Below are positions 51,313-62,250 of a stretch of DNA of 64,000 nt, one piece after another. The notes beneath the pieces are model-generated. The model was not told where the DNA came from, did no database searches, and saw nothing but the letters and a program-made list of their open reading frames with translations. This stretch comes from Macquaria australasica (Eukaryota; Chordata; Actinopteri; Centrarchiformes; Percichthyidae): the NCBI GenBank assembly GCA_005408345.1, contig SEMN01000133.1, positions 682,001 to 746,000 of the forward strand. Direction: 5' to 3'. Numbering within the stretch: position 1 is the stretch's first letter; the number at the start of each line of letters is the position of its first letter. Position numbers and translations under genes: made by a program.

Positions 51313-52880
51313 CAGTGGGGGAAATAATTATTCGATCCCCTGCTGAGTTTGTAAGTTTACCCCCTTACAAAGACATGAACAGTCCATAATTTCTATGGTA
51401 GGTTCATTGTAACAGAGAGAGACAGAATATCAACAAAAAACTCCAGGAAAAAACATTAAATAAAGGTTATAAATTTATTTATATTTGATCAAGTGAAATA
51501 AGTATTTGATCCTCAATCAGAATGTGACTTAGTACTTGGTGGAGAAACCCTTGTTGGCAAGCACAGAGGTCAGACGTTTCTTGTAGTTTGGTCCACTCCT
51601 CTTTACAGATACTCTCCAAATCCTGAAGGTTTCGAGGCTGTCGCTTGGCAACTCGAAGTTTCAGCTCCCTCCACAGATTCTCTATGGGATTAAGGTCCGG
51701 AGACTGGCTAGGCCACTCCAGGATCTTAATGTGCTTCTTCTTGAGCCACTCCTTTGTTGCCTTGGCCATATGTTTTGGGTCATTGTCATGCTGGAAGACC
51801 CATCCACGACCCATCTTCAGTGTTCTGGCTGAGGCCAGGAGGTGCACATCCAAGATTCTACGGTACATGGCCCCGTTTATTAGCCCCTCAATGCGGTGAA
51901 GTCTTCCTGTACCCTTAGCAGAGAAACAGCCCCAAAGCAGAATGTTTCCACCTCCATGTTTGACAATGGGGATGGTGTTCTTGGGGTCATATTCAGCATT
52001 TCTCTGCCTCCAAACACGGCGAGTCGAGTTGATGCCAAAGAGCTCAATTTTGGTCTCATCTGACCACATTACATTCTCCCAAGCTTTCTCTGAATCATTC
52101 AGGTGTTCATTGGCAAACTCCAGACGGGCCTGTACATGTGCCTTCTTAAGCAGGGGGACCTTGCGGGCACTGCAGGATCTCAATCCATTACGGCAAACGT
52201 GTTACTAATGGTTTTCTTAGTGACTGTGGTCCCAGCTCCCTTGAGATCATTAACAAGCTCCTCCCGTGTAATTCTGGGCTGATCCCTCACCTTTCTCAGA
52301 ATCATCCTTACCCCACGAGGTGAATATTGCATGGAGCTCCAGAGTGAGGGCAATTGACTGTTATCTTGTATTTCTTCTATTTTCGGATTATCGCGCCAAC
52401 AGTGGTCTCTTTCTCACCAAGCTTCTTGCTGATGGTCTTGTAGCCCATTCCAGCCTTGTGCAGGTCTACAATCTTGTCCCTGACATCCTTTGACAGCTCT
52501 TTGGTCTTGCCCATTGTGGTGGAGAGGTTTCAATGGAAGAGGTTGATTCTCTGACAGGTGTCTTTTAAACACATAACGAGTTGAGATAAGGAGTACTTTC
52601 CTAAAGGGACAGGACTAATTTGTTTGCCTCATGGGCACATAACAGGTCTGTGGGGGCCAGAATTCTTGCTGGTTGGTAGGGGATCAAATACTTATTTCAC
52701 TTAATCAAATATAAATAAATGTATAACCTTTATTTAATGTTTTTTCCTGGAGTTTTTTGTTGATATTCTGTCTCTCTCTGTTACAATGAACCTACCATAG
52801 AAATTATGGACTGTTCATGTCTTTGTAAGGGGGTAAACTTACAAACTCAGCAGGGGATCAAATAATTATTTCCCCCACTG
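51313..52880 (-). mobile_element. Tc1/mariner DNA transposon, complete ends, dead transposase
   Basis: The element is 1568 bp, flanked on both sides by TA (51311-51312 and 52881-52882), the target duplication of this superfamily. Both ends are CAGTGGGGGAAATAATTATT-type and form 200-bp terminal inverted repeats (51313-51512 and 52681-52880) that differ at only three positions in my reading. The enclosed gene is on the minus strand and is broken by a nonsense codon, two single-base losses and a small deletion. The similarity of the ends suggests a fairly recent insertion of an already decaying or later inactivated copy. It could be moved only by a transposase supplied from elsewhere. Confidence 0.96.
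51529..52514 (-). pseudogene. Tc1-like transposase, DD34E type, inactivated
   Basis: The reading starts at ATG 52514 (MGKTKELSKDVRDKIVDLHK), giving the helix-turn-helix DNA-binding part, and reaches a TAG at 52377-52379 (codon 46) where the family has tryptophan. A base appears to be missing near 52325 and another near 52195. From 52183 to about 51600 the catalytic region is open, with VMWSDETKIELFG (first Asp), VFQHDNDPKH (second Asp) and SPDLNPIENLWRELK (Glu), so the DDE triad is still present. After EEWTKLQ a short deletion shifts the frame, so the normal C-terminus, ending in TAA at 51529-51531, is read in another frame. Length matches the usual transposase of about 340 residues. Confidence 0.93.
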
Positions 52881-53099
52881 TAAGTACAATTTTGAGGTAC
52901 TTGTACTTTACTTGAGTATTTCAATTTTAGTTACATTATACTTCTACTCTACTACAATATACTGTATATACAATAGGGAAATATTGTACTTTTTACCACA
53001 TTTATAACAGCTATAGTTATTTGTTGCTTTTCAGATTAAGATTTTATATTAAAAAACATATGATGAGCTTATAAAATGCAACACATTGCTAAAGATTAA

Positions 53100-53350
53100 A
53101 CTAGTGGTTTCCAACCTTTTTGGCTTGTGACTGCTTTTATAAAATCTGTGTGTAGCCGAGGACATTTCTCCTCTAACTTCTCACATGGTTTCCTTTAAAT
53201 AAATGTTCACAGGCCAAAGTGATCGAATGATTCTATATTTCTTTATTTTTGCCAAAAATGCCAAAACAAATTTTCTGGTTGCAGCTTCTCCAGTGTGAGG
53301 ATTTGCTGGTTTCTTCTGTTTTAAATCATTGTAAACTGAATATGTTGTCT
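53100..53350 (+). repeat. Dispersed teleost repeat, copy 3 of 3
   Basis: The block begins CTAGTGGTTTCCAACCTTTT and TGGCTTGTGACTGC, continues through AAATGTTCACAGGCCAAAGT and ends GCAGCTTCTCCAGTGTGAGG, TTTGCTGGTTTCTTC and TTGTAAACTGAATATGTTGT. The last words match the start of the copies at 3.1 and 43.9 kb. It joins directly to the split older element. Confidence 0.7.
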
Positions 53351-54460
53351 TCAGCGGCACTCATCTGGTCCAGAATCCCAGTGCAATAACACAAGACAAA
53401 AACAATTAAGCAGTATATCCTGACTACGTACAAAATGTTCTTGTCGGCTGGTATTTTTCAAACTGGTAATGGTTCCTTGTTCGAAACCATGTACAGCAAT
53501 TAAGAGAGACAGAGTTATGTAAGACTAATCCAATTCTTTATTAATCGTCCTCTCAATAATAGGAATGCATTTGGCCGTGCAAGGATGGCGCTATTCTTTA
53601 ACACTTCCACGTGTGCTCCATTCATTTTACTCCCCTCATTTCCCCTTGTTGTACTGAATCTCATTGAGAGAAAAAAAAAAAAAGGAGAGAGAGAAAGGAG
53701 GCAGACATCCTCCCTGATCTATCTCTCTTCCCTCGCGATGCTTGCATGGCGCATGTCAGGGAGGAGAGAAGGAAGAATGTAATGGTGCTATTTATAGTAA
53801 CTGTTGCCGTTACAAAAAAAAGCATTTCTTTATTTCCTAGCCCCCTAGCCACCCACCCTTCTTCCCTTTAAAGGATAGACAGAAATGCAACTGTCCTCCC
53901 TCTGTGTGCTTCCTCCACTTGCTTAATCCCTCTCATCATCTTGTCATCCATCTATCCTTCTATCCCTTTAGTCTGCTTGTGGTGTTCCATTGTTTAGACG
54001 CTTTTAGCAGAGGATGTATAATTCATTTCTCCTCCAGAGTTGTTGCACACCCACCATGAATTGAGTCAGGGCTAGGAGGAGAGTGGAAAGAGTGAGCTGG
54101 GTGGAGAGGAGAGAGGAATAAAGAGGCAGTGAGAGGGAGCAATGCTTCGTGCTACGCATCTCAAGTTGGCTTTGTTTAAAACATGGCCCACTCATGTATA
54201 TTCTCCCTGTGTTTATATCAGGTTCTTATCAGGGATCAAAACAGAGCAGGTCTGCAGCTGTGCCGTGTTGGTGATATCACTTCATAATAGAGCGCTGCGA
54301 TCCGTCCGTCCACAATTAAACCTGTTAGTCGGTGTTATTCTGCTAAATGCTCTTTTGACTCTGGAAAACAAACCTTCAGGGTGTGCTGGTTTCATTCAGT
54401 TCTGTATACCCTTTGCACCTCACAGAGAAAAGTACATAAGTAAGAACACTTTTCTTCTTC

Positions 54461-55283
54461 TAGTGGTGGAAGAAGTATTCAAATTTTATTAAGTAAAAGT
54501 ACCAGCAAAACACTCTATTATCTAAGTTAAAGTCCTGCATTCAAAACCTTACTTAAGTGTTGTACAGAAGTTTTATCAGCAAAATGTACTTATGTGTCAA
54601 AGGAAAAGTACTCAATCTGCTGAAAAATGCTCCCTGTCACTGATATTAATATATATTACATTATTAGATTTTTAATACTGATGCATCAGTGCATAAGTAT
54701 CATTTTACTGTTATAGCTGGTGGAGAGCAAGTTTTACAGTACAACTACTTTATATACAGTTAGGTAGTTTAGTCCAGCTGCCTAAAAGTAAATTAATACT
54801 TTAATCATAGACCTTATTTGATATGTCTGCTTAATGTACTTCTGTGTCTGTAGTACTGTATTTCTTAAATGCATCAAGATATTCATGACACGAGTTTAGG
54901 TCTATCATATCCCGTTCGGTCTGGCTCTATTTTGCACTTCTTTTATTTATGGGGTGTGTCACAGTATCTGCCAATTTAAGAACTTTTGCAAGTAAAAATT
55001 TTTTATACAAGAATCCATTTCGTATGTGGGAAACCTTAAAGAATATGAAATACATTGTTGTGCTTTGTTCTACCTTGATATCGCAAGATTTTGGGTGCCT
55101 TCCCATTAGCCTAATATCTGTCAAATAAATGTAGTGGAGTACAAAGTGCAGTATTTCCCTTTGAAATGTAGTAGATTAGAAGTAACATATAAAGTAACAT
55201 AAACTAGAAACACTCAAGTAAAGTACAAGTTCCTCAAAATGTACTTAAATACAGTATTTGAGTAAATGTACTTTCCACCACTG
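54461..55283 (+). mobile_element. TAGTGGTGGAAG...CCACCACTG teleost element, complete
   Basis: The left end is TAGTGGTGGAAGAAGTATTC and the right end GTACTTTCCACCACTG, giving inverted termini of about 12 bases. The interior is full of AAGTAAAGTAC and ACTTAAGTA words and has no significant open frame. It is 823 bp. No clear target duplication is seen. By its ends it would be a non-autonomous hAT-type element. Fragments of the same family occur at 39.6-39.97, 51.3/52.9 and 58.7-58.83 kb. Confidence 0.8.
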
Positions 55284-58056
55284 TTGTTGTATTCCACTGT
55301 ATTTCCATTTTTTGACAGTGTGCGACTCGCAATGAATTCAGAAGCATAAATTACAGATTCAATTTGAGTCATCCGACAGAAACCTGTGCAGGGTTCAGTG
55401 CTCTCTGGCAGTATGTATAACAAATACTCCCGTGTCCCCAGAATAATCAGTGAAAATGTAGAAGAAGTGATTTTTAAAACTGGGCCTGAAACATTTTCAA
55501 TACAATTCTGAGAGGCGGCTGTGACTTAAGGTCACGGGGGAGGACGTTTCTCTGAGAGGTTTGCTTTGAATGAATGCGGTTTGCAGTGCATTTGCTCACT
55601 GAATCATATTGAGTTTTCTACTTTGTTCTTCCGAGATGTACAGCGTCAGCATGTCATCGGAGGAGGACGGGACCACCTAGAGTAGCTTTCACACTCCTGC
55701 TCCTGTTATATGGGATGACAGCACAGATGTTGTTGCTGTTTATTGCCTCGTTCCAATCATTCTGAACTGTGTCAGAGTTGTTGTAATTGCTCGGCGACAG
55801 AGGCCTGACATGAGCCCCCAATTGGCTGTTTTCCTGGGCTTGCTGGGCCTGCCAGGCTGATTTCTTTTGTTTGTTTATATATGGCTATTATCTTTTAAAT
55901 CCCAGCCAGCACCAATTTGTCCATCAGGGATATCAGGGACATTTAAACATTTATTCTTTTATATAGTTATTGTAGGCTTCTATATGATTCATTGCCTGAC
56001 GTGTATGTTTTCTTGCAGATCTTCTATTCTGTTTTCAAGTTAATTCTCGCTCTCTTAGGCCATTAAGCAAAGCAGAATGCGCAGCCTTTGAAAAACATCG
56101 CGCTGACCTTTTTAATCCGCAGCCGAAGCAACCTTCAGGTGTGATGAAAAGGGTCTTTGGCTCCCATTCCAAATAAATGAGCCGACTGTGTTTTTAGAGC
56201 AAGTGGGCAGATTGCATGATGAGAAATGGCCCATTTCAGTGACACCTCACAGCGCTACTGCTAGCTGTCGCTTCTGCGCCTGCATCACCGACTGATGAGA
56301 CCAAAATAGTGCCTGAGCCTGACACTTCCTGAAAAACAAACCTGAAAATAATCACTTCATGGAGAAAATGGCAAAGTGGTACGATACAAATTTCTAAGAA
56401 TGAATTGAAGCCTTCTGCTGATATGTGACTTTTGTCCTTCATCTCCTGAAAGCTCCAGTTTATAGTATACAGCCTCCACTGAAACATAACCACCCTTACT
56501 TAGATGGAAATTGATTCAGTGGATTCAAAGCCTGTCTTTATTTTTTGAGATTTGAACTTGACTGCCAATTTGTCAAAACAACTAAGAGTTTTACTTGGTT
56601 TTATCGCTGTAAGATGTTGATCTCTCATCAAGGGTCAGTTTATTTGCTTCTTCGCCGCATTTTTTTACAAAACACAACAGCAATCACTTTCTCTGAATGG
56701 GTGCTTCTTTTGGCTGAAGATGAAACCTGCTGTTGCGGTGCTCAGTTATCAGTCTTGGGTTACGGTGGTAATTTATGCAAGTTAAACATCCACACACTCT
56801 ATGCAAACATGTATTTAATGTGTATTTGTGTAGTCTGGATTTGATATGTATGCATGTCTGGTGTAAAGTCAAGCAGTGCCCCGAGTGCATGCTGCATGCT
56901 AATTCTGGGTTTTGAATAAATGTGTGGTGACACCCAGAAAGTGACAAAATACTCAAAGGTGATAGTATGCATACTAAATTCACTTTATTTTTGAGTGTGA
57001 TGTTGTTGGACACTATTGTCTCAACAGAAATGGAACAACTGAAAAACAGTAGACCATAGATAACTCTGAAAGTAAAGTTTGGAAAAACATTTAGCTTTCT
57101 CCTTGTCAAAGCGAGACGTTTAGACCAAAGGTCACAGTGACAGGATAATGGTAAATGGAAAAAAAATGTAGCTTTACAAAAGCAGAAGTAAAGAAGAGTC
57201 TTAAAGCCAGCAAACTGACTCAGCAATATCTATCTAAAGTTTGCAAACACTAGCTAACATTACCCACCAACAGCTATTGGTCCCACCAGACCAGATAAGA
57301 TTAAAGCAGCAAAACATTTGAGTGTATTGAATTGAGCAAGGGTGTTTGCTATTGCTCACGAATTCAACTTTTCCTTTGTAATGGGAATAATGTAAAAAGT
57401 TACATTTAATTTTCCAAATTTGAAATTGGCAGTAGCCTTCCCAAGTCCCAGCTTAAATGAGTTTATGTCTCAGCACACACTGTGCATCTTTATTAATATT
57501 TGCTGGTGTCATTTGAGGGTTAAATATATTGAGTTCTTGTATATTTTCTGCAAAATCAGTATACTATATTACAGACTGTATGGTATTAGTATGTAGTATT
57601 GAACTAAGACTCAATGGCTTCTCACCCACCATATATCATTATCTGCTGCCATCTAGTGGGTTTTTTGCAGTATAGCATTCAGTGTGTGAGGACTGGGTGA
57701 TTCAACATGCTCACAGATGGATATGTCATCAGTAGATCTAGTAACATGAACTTATAAAGCAGTTGGAAATCACCTTAGATCAGAGATCCTTTTAAAACGG
57801 TTTGGGATACTATTGAGCAGATCATATAGTGCTATTATACTGAAAAGCATTTATATTTAAGCATTTCTACTGTAAAGTACAACTTCAGTACATTAAAGTA
57901 ACTACAACCTAAGTCATTAGAAGACATCTGGATGCATAAAAGATATGCTTACTAAGTACTAATTTAGTCGTACTTTCAGAAATTATACTTGAGTGTACTT
58001 TTCTACCCTTACCCATCACTCATCCAGTCATTTGTTTCGCCTTCTTGCCCACACAG

Positions 58057-58265
58057 CTGTTCACTGCAACCTGAGCCAGAATGGCAACGACCACCAGATG
58101 TGCCCGGAGGACATGACGTCACAGCTGGAGGAAGAGGAGGAGTCAGTGGACGCGGGGGCTGTGCTGCTGGACGACGACAGCCCGAGCTACCAGGATGTCA
58201 GCCCCCCCATGTACCAGCGCCGTTCGCTGCCCCATCGCTCCGTCTCTGAGTCGGAGCTTTCACGG
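58057..58265 (+). CDS. Unidentified gene, exon 2
   Basis: The 209-nt exon lies between a pyrimidine-rich acceptor ending CACACAG and a donor GTAAGA at 58266. Joined to 37115-37127 it encodes an N-terminus MAVEAVHCNLSQNGNDHQMC, then PEDMTSQLEEEEESVDAGAV, LLDDDSPSYQDVSPPMYQRR and SLPHRSVSESELSR. Codon use is GC-rich (DDD, SPP) unlike the surrounding AT-rich DNA, and the reading is open over the full exon, both signs of real coding sequence. The segment is acidic, then a basic Ser-rich stretch (RRSLPHRSVSESELSR) with RxxS-type phosphorylation-like sites. There is no signal peptide or membrane span. I do not recognise the family. It is not OXR1, the neighbour of ABRA in mammals. Later exons lie to the right of the window. 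Confidence 0.7.
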
Positions 58266-58689
58266 GTAAGAGTGGGTCTGAAAGCACCATTTGTAGAAAA
58301 AGTGTTTGCATCAGTGTTAGTTTAATCCACAAAGCAGCATTGAAATCAACTTCATGCCAGTGCAGTCCACACTCATTTCAAATAATTTAACATCTTTAGA
58401 TGGAGTTCTTAACTTTGGGAAAATTGTCTTCTAAGGCCATGATGTGTCAAATTTTTATTTTATTGTAGCATCTTTCAACTTATTCGGATTTCAGTGTTTA
58501 TTTATTAAATATATTAAATAATCCTGGTGAAAATGTTCATCCCAGGGTCCCTCTGCCATAGTGTCTTTTGTGATACTACCACTTGGTGGCAGCAAAGACA
58601 GAAATGTTCAAATTCTACAGACAGGGGATGTAAGAGGAGGTGGTATCAATTATATAATAGATATTATTCTGAAGTGGATTATTATATGC

Positions 58690-58828
58690 ATAATGACTAC
58701 TTTTATTGATACTTTAAGTACATTTTGCTGCTAAGACTTTTGGACGTCTACTCAAATAAAAATATTTCTACATTGCTGTATTGATACTTTAATTTACGTC
58801 AAAGATCTCAGTACTTTTTCCACCACTG
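58690..58828 (-). repeat. CCACCACTG-end element, terminal fragment
   Basis: TTTAAGTACATTTTGCTGCT, GTACTTTTTCCACCACTG and intervening words match the end of the 54.5-55.3-kb element. The other end is missing. Confidence 0.7.
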
Positions 58829-59199
58829 TATGAGTTAGACAAGTGGGCTTGGGGCAGAAATAGTATCTGGTTGACAATGCATTGCCACTGTACTGGTTAT
58901 TTACCCCTGTGTGTAGGATGGCCTAGACTTCCCAGTCTGTTTTCAGTTTAAATAACAGAAGTCTTTAGTCTGATTAAAGCAATGTACAGTAGGCCATGTG
59001 TCTTAGAAACCACCCAGGAATAAAGCATTAGGCACCTGCAATTATAAACCCAAAGAGTTGGAAATGGGATGCATTTTTTACTTTGCTTTCAAGTTGCAAT
59101 CATTTACAGCTAACAGTAAAAACATGGCATGATTTTCTGAATTTCAATTACTTATGCAGTAATGATATATGAGATAAATGTGATTTTAATGCATTTGTT

Positions 59200-59520
59200 A
59201 AGTTTGTTGTTTATTTTGGCCACTTGGGGCAGCAGAACAAGACACATTATCAATGTGATAATACACTTGTTATGGCTAACGTGTTAGCAAACAGTTGGCT
59301 GTTTACACATCCGGCAGACACAGAGCATCAGTCCAATAATACTCTCCCTTTAGCTCTTTAGCTGCTAAATGCTCCACTATCTTCACCAGCTAGTCGCTAA
59401 CATTGTCTGGTTGTAGCATGCAATGCGTTTATCAGTGTTCGAGCGGTGAGACTGAACCAAAACAGAGAAGCTGCTGGCTGTAAAACCAAAACAATCAGCT
59501 GAAAGACATTAAATACCATC
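59200..59520 (+). repeat. CACTTGGGGGCAGC dispersed repeat, copy D
   Basis: TTTTGGCCACTTGGGGCAGC, GTGTTAGCAAACAGTTGGCT, GTTTACACATCCGGCAGACA and CACCAGCTAGTCGCTAACAT align in order with the copies at 12.65, 14.3 and 30.4 kb. Confidence 0.8.
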
Positions 59521-59524
59521 AGGT

Positions 59525-59765
59525 CAAAATTTCATTTCGTCCAATAATCTTTTCATCCTCGGTTGCACTTTGTGTTTAGTGCTAACTAGCACATGTTTGC
59601 CTGCTAACATGCTAAATTATGATGGTTAAGATGGTAAATCCTATACCTGCTGAACATCGACATGTTGGCATTGACATTGTGAGCATGCTGATGTTAGCAT
59701 TAGCATTAGGCCAAAGCACCCTAACAATTAAACAGGGGAGCTAGCATGGCTGTAGAGACTTAGTC
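59525..59765 (+). repeat. GCTGATGTTAGCATT repeat family, copy 2
   Basis: TTTGTGTTTAGTGCTAACTA, CCTGCTAACATGCTAAATTA, TATACCTGCTGAACATCGAC, GCATGCTGATGTTAGCATTA and AGCTAGCATGGCTGTAGAG follow the order of the 22.4-kb copy. It is immediately next to the previous repeat. Confidence 0.8.
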
Positions 59766-60173
59766 ATGTTTCCACATTTATCACACTGCAATGCACTGCG
59801 ATGGTTTCACTGCCTTTATAACACCCTTACTTGGTACTAAATTGATTGTATTTGTGGTCAAATTACAGTCTGTGCACAAAAACGTCCTTGTACTGTAATT
59901 TGACTGCTTGCCACACAAAACAAATCAACCACCCATTTAAATAAAATAATCCCCTATGTTCCACACATCTGTGTCTTCGGTACAAACAAAGACTTTAACA
60001 GGGAATAAACAAGGAAAGAAAGACAAGCTGTTGTTTCAGGCTGTGTTTCTGCTCTTCCTCAGTGTTTCTGATAATAGATCAAAGGATCCATCATCAGCAA
60101 TTCCTTACTTCCTCTTCCAAAAATAGACCGTGGTTGGGACAGTGGGAGGAGACGGGAGTGATCGCTCCTAACG

Positions 60174-60198
60174 CACACACACACACACATACACACAC
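60174..60198. repeat. CA microsatellite
   Basis: The tract is about 25 bases of CA with one AT interruption. Confidence 0.9.
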
Positions 60199-61410
60199 TC
60201 TCATATTCCCATTTCTCTGTGTAAAATCCGTGGTAATCAGCTGTCAATCAAAACAAGTGGAAGAGCTTTGAGTCAGACACAGTCCTCTGTGTAAACCCTG
60301 GATGAGCTTTTGAAATACCAGACAGACAGCCAGGCCGGGGTTCAATTAGTGCGAGCACACACATACAGTACGAGCACACAAACACACTTGGAGAGAGTGG
60401 AGATGCTCTGTTCTTTCTGTATTGTGCTGTAACTGTAAGTCAATATGTGGTGATTCTTATGCGCAGTATCTGTAACATACTATCTGTGCTGTGTGGTTTT
60501 TGCGGGCGTCGTCATGTAATTTTATATCCCGGCATCATTCTGTTTGAAGCAGCAGCTAAGTCTGAATTGCATTAGAGACCTGGAGGACGTTCTGCATTAG
60601 CTAAAACAATTTAACTGACTAAGATTTCAGTCTCAGTGTTGTGTCTCTGGATTGCTGTTGAGAATGAGTTTTTCTCTTTGGGGGGGAATTCAATATATCA
60701 AGTGCATAAAGACTATAATTACATAGAACGGCAATCTATTCTACCATGCAACACAGCCACGGGCCAGATAGTATTTATTCATACTCATAGGAAGTCGGTG
60801 ACTTGTTAATTTTTAACAGAGGGATGGGGGATTTTAATAACACTTAATTTTCAAAACACACTGTAGATTTGACGGTATAAACTTTACCTCGAATTATGTA
60901 ACTGTAGCAGCTGAGTGCAGTGCAGTCAGTGCAGGTTAATTTCCTCAGTCACATTACCTGCTCAACTCCCAGGTTACCCCAAACATCTATAGTGAAAACT
61001 ATTATCTGTAGTTATGTCTCCTATAAAATATATTGTTACAGAGGTTGCTTGCTACTTGTCACTTTGATCATAAAGGTGACACTACTCTATATAGTATACA
61101 GGCTACAGTATAGTATAGAATTGAGCATTTACAGTATATATTTTAGAGAATAATATAGATCCAAGACTAAACTGACAGAAGGGCGGGACTTAGAGAAAAA
61201 GGCGATTACAAATCTGTCTGCTACTTCAGCACCACGGACAATGTTGTGGATTTATCAATACACAGCACAGTTAGGCTACTGATATTTCAGAGCCATGGTC
61301 GGGGCCATAGATTCTAACTTGCCCAAACCTCAGTCAGATAAAGGATCAATGAGTCAGGCAGACAAGACTACCATATTCAACCTCTCTGCCCCTGCACTCT
61401 CTCTGCTACT

Positions 61411-61470
61411 AGGGGATGGGGGGATGGAGGGGTGTGGGGGTGGCGGTGGTGGTGGTGGTGGGGGGGGGGT
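61411..61470 (+). repeat. G-rich GGT/G tract, G-quadruplex candidate
   Basis: Sixty bases are almost free of C and A, with GGTGGTGGTGGTGG followed by ten Gs. The glycine-run open frame here is a translation of it. Four-stranded structure is likely from composition alone. Confidence 0.85.
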
Positions 61471-62089
61471 TAACAAGGGGGATGCATTTTGGTAATTTTG
61501 CTAACAAGGGGGATGGCATCCACCCTCAAATCGCCTACTGCTTATAGGGCTTGAGCTTAATTAAGAGCTAGATGGGAGGTTTGCAGCACTGGACTTATTA
61601 ACTTGACTGTTAACAGTTGAAGTTGCAGGGAAACAGTGGTTAGAGCATCTACAGCTTCAGTAATGCCACATATTTTCAAGTGAAAAGGATGTGGGCCGCG
61701 TATATCCCTCAGATATAGCTTTATTAGCTACCTTATTTAAGGCTAACCCTAACCCTATTACATTTGATTGGATAAATGTATGTATACTGATGTGCCCCGG
61801 AGTTCAAGATGAACTCTTGATGAATATTTGGCATATACCAAAAGCAGCAATTAGACCAATTAGCACAGTGACACATGATTGGAATTTGGAAATTGTATTT
61901 TTTCTATTTCTCTGTGTCTATAAACATTGTTTTTCCCTCCCCGATTTTGACAATACACCCACTGTAAAAAGTTACAAATACAAAAACCTGAGTTTGGTAC
62001 CTTACTTTGAGAAATATAAACACGTTTTTCTGCAAAACGGTACAAATAAACTACAGGCTACAATTGCCAAAATCTTGTTTTGAATCAGG

Positions 62090-62250
62090 AACTGAAGAGG
62101 TCAAAACTCCAGCAATATTATAATATAAAAAAATGTTCATTGCAATGTGTTGTATGATGACCCTGATGAAGGCCACAAGCCAAAACCAGTGGTCTCACAA
62201 TAAAGTTGTTCTTTATACTACAAGTGTTGCTGGAGTTTAGATTTCTTCAG
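62090..62250 (+). repeat. Possible retroelement-like repeat end
   Basis: CTGATGAAGGCCACAAGCCA, then CTCACAATAAAGTTGTTCTT and CTACAAGTGTTGCTGGAGTT resemble the 3' end of a fish retroelement or SINE. An inverted AACTCCAGCAA lies at about 62105. No second copy is in the window. Confidence 0.45.

Larger units (their letters stand above)
51261..53100 (+). mobile_element. Older teleost element split by the Tc1 insertion
   Basis: The left part 51261-51312 reads CACTGGTGGGAAGTTAGTAA then GTACATTTACTTACATTTAT. The right part begins at 52881 and continues TAAGTACAATTTTGAGGTAC, TTGTACTTTACTTGAGTATT and GAAATATTGTACTTTTTACC to about 53100. Joined, they follow the usual order of a repeat very common in fish genomes that begins CAGTGGTGG and is rich in AAGTA. 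The Tc1 element sits at a TA within it. No coding capacity is visible. The right limit is uncertain. Confidence 0.75.
37128..58056 (+). other. Long first intron, 20.9 kb, or intergenic DNA
   Basis: If the two flanking exons belong together this is one intron. It is CpG-rich at the start (to about 38.1 kb) and then ordinary AT-rich DNA with repeats. These include the CCACCACTG-end family (39.6, 51.3-53.1, 54.5-55.3 kb), a foldback element (44.2 kb), a Tc1 element (51.3-52.9 kb), CT and TG tracts (47.8, 50.1-50.2 kb) and possible repeats at 41.8-42.0 and 46.3-46.8 kb. I examined the remaining sequence and see no other convincing exon on either strand. Alternative first exons cannot be excluded. 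Confidence 0.5.

Noticed and set aside
56684..57226. 180-residue minus-strand frame, the longest unexplained one
   Set aside because: AT-rich with random composition. There is no motif, no splice structure and no sign of selection on codons.
37115..58265. OXR1 as the identity of the gene at 37-58 kb
   Set aside because: Neither exon resembles any OXR1 N-terminus or the LysM/TLDc parts, and the strand is opposite to that expected from the human order.
57989..58325. Upstream and downstream extension of the reading frame around exon 2 of the unidentified gene
   Set aside because: A good acceptor (58050-58056) and donor (58266) bound the part with coding-type composition. Outside them the sequence is AT-rich and without codon bias.
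61737..61760. CTAACCCTAACCCT as an interstitial telomere
   Set aside because: It is only about two units long, which is expected by chance.
61691..62083. 130-residue open frame, possibly a transposon protein
   Set aside because: I see no known motif. It has no splice or promoter signals, and the DNA next to it looks like a repeat end.
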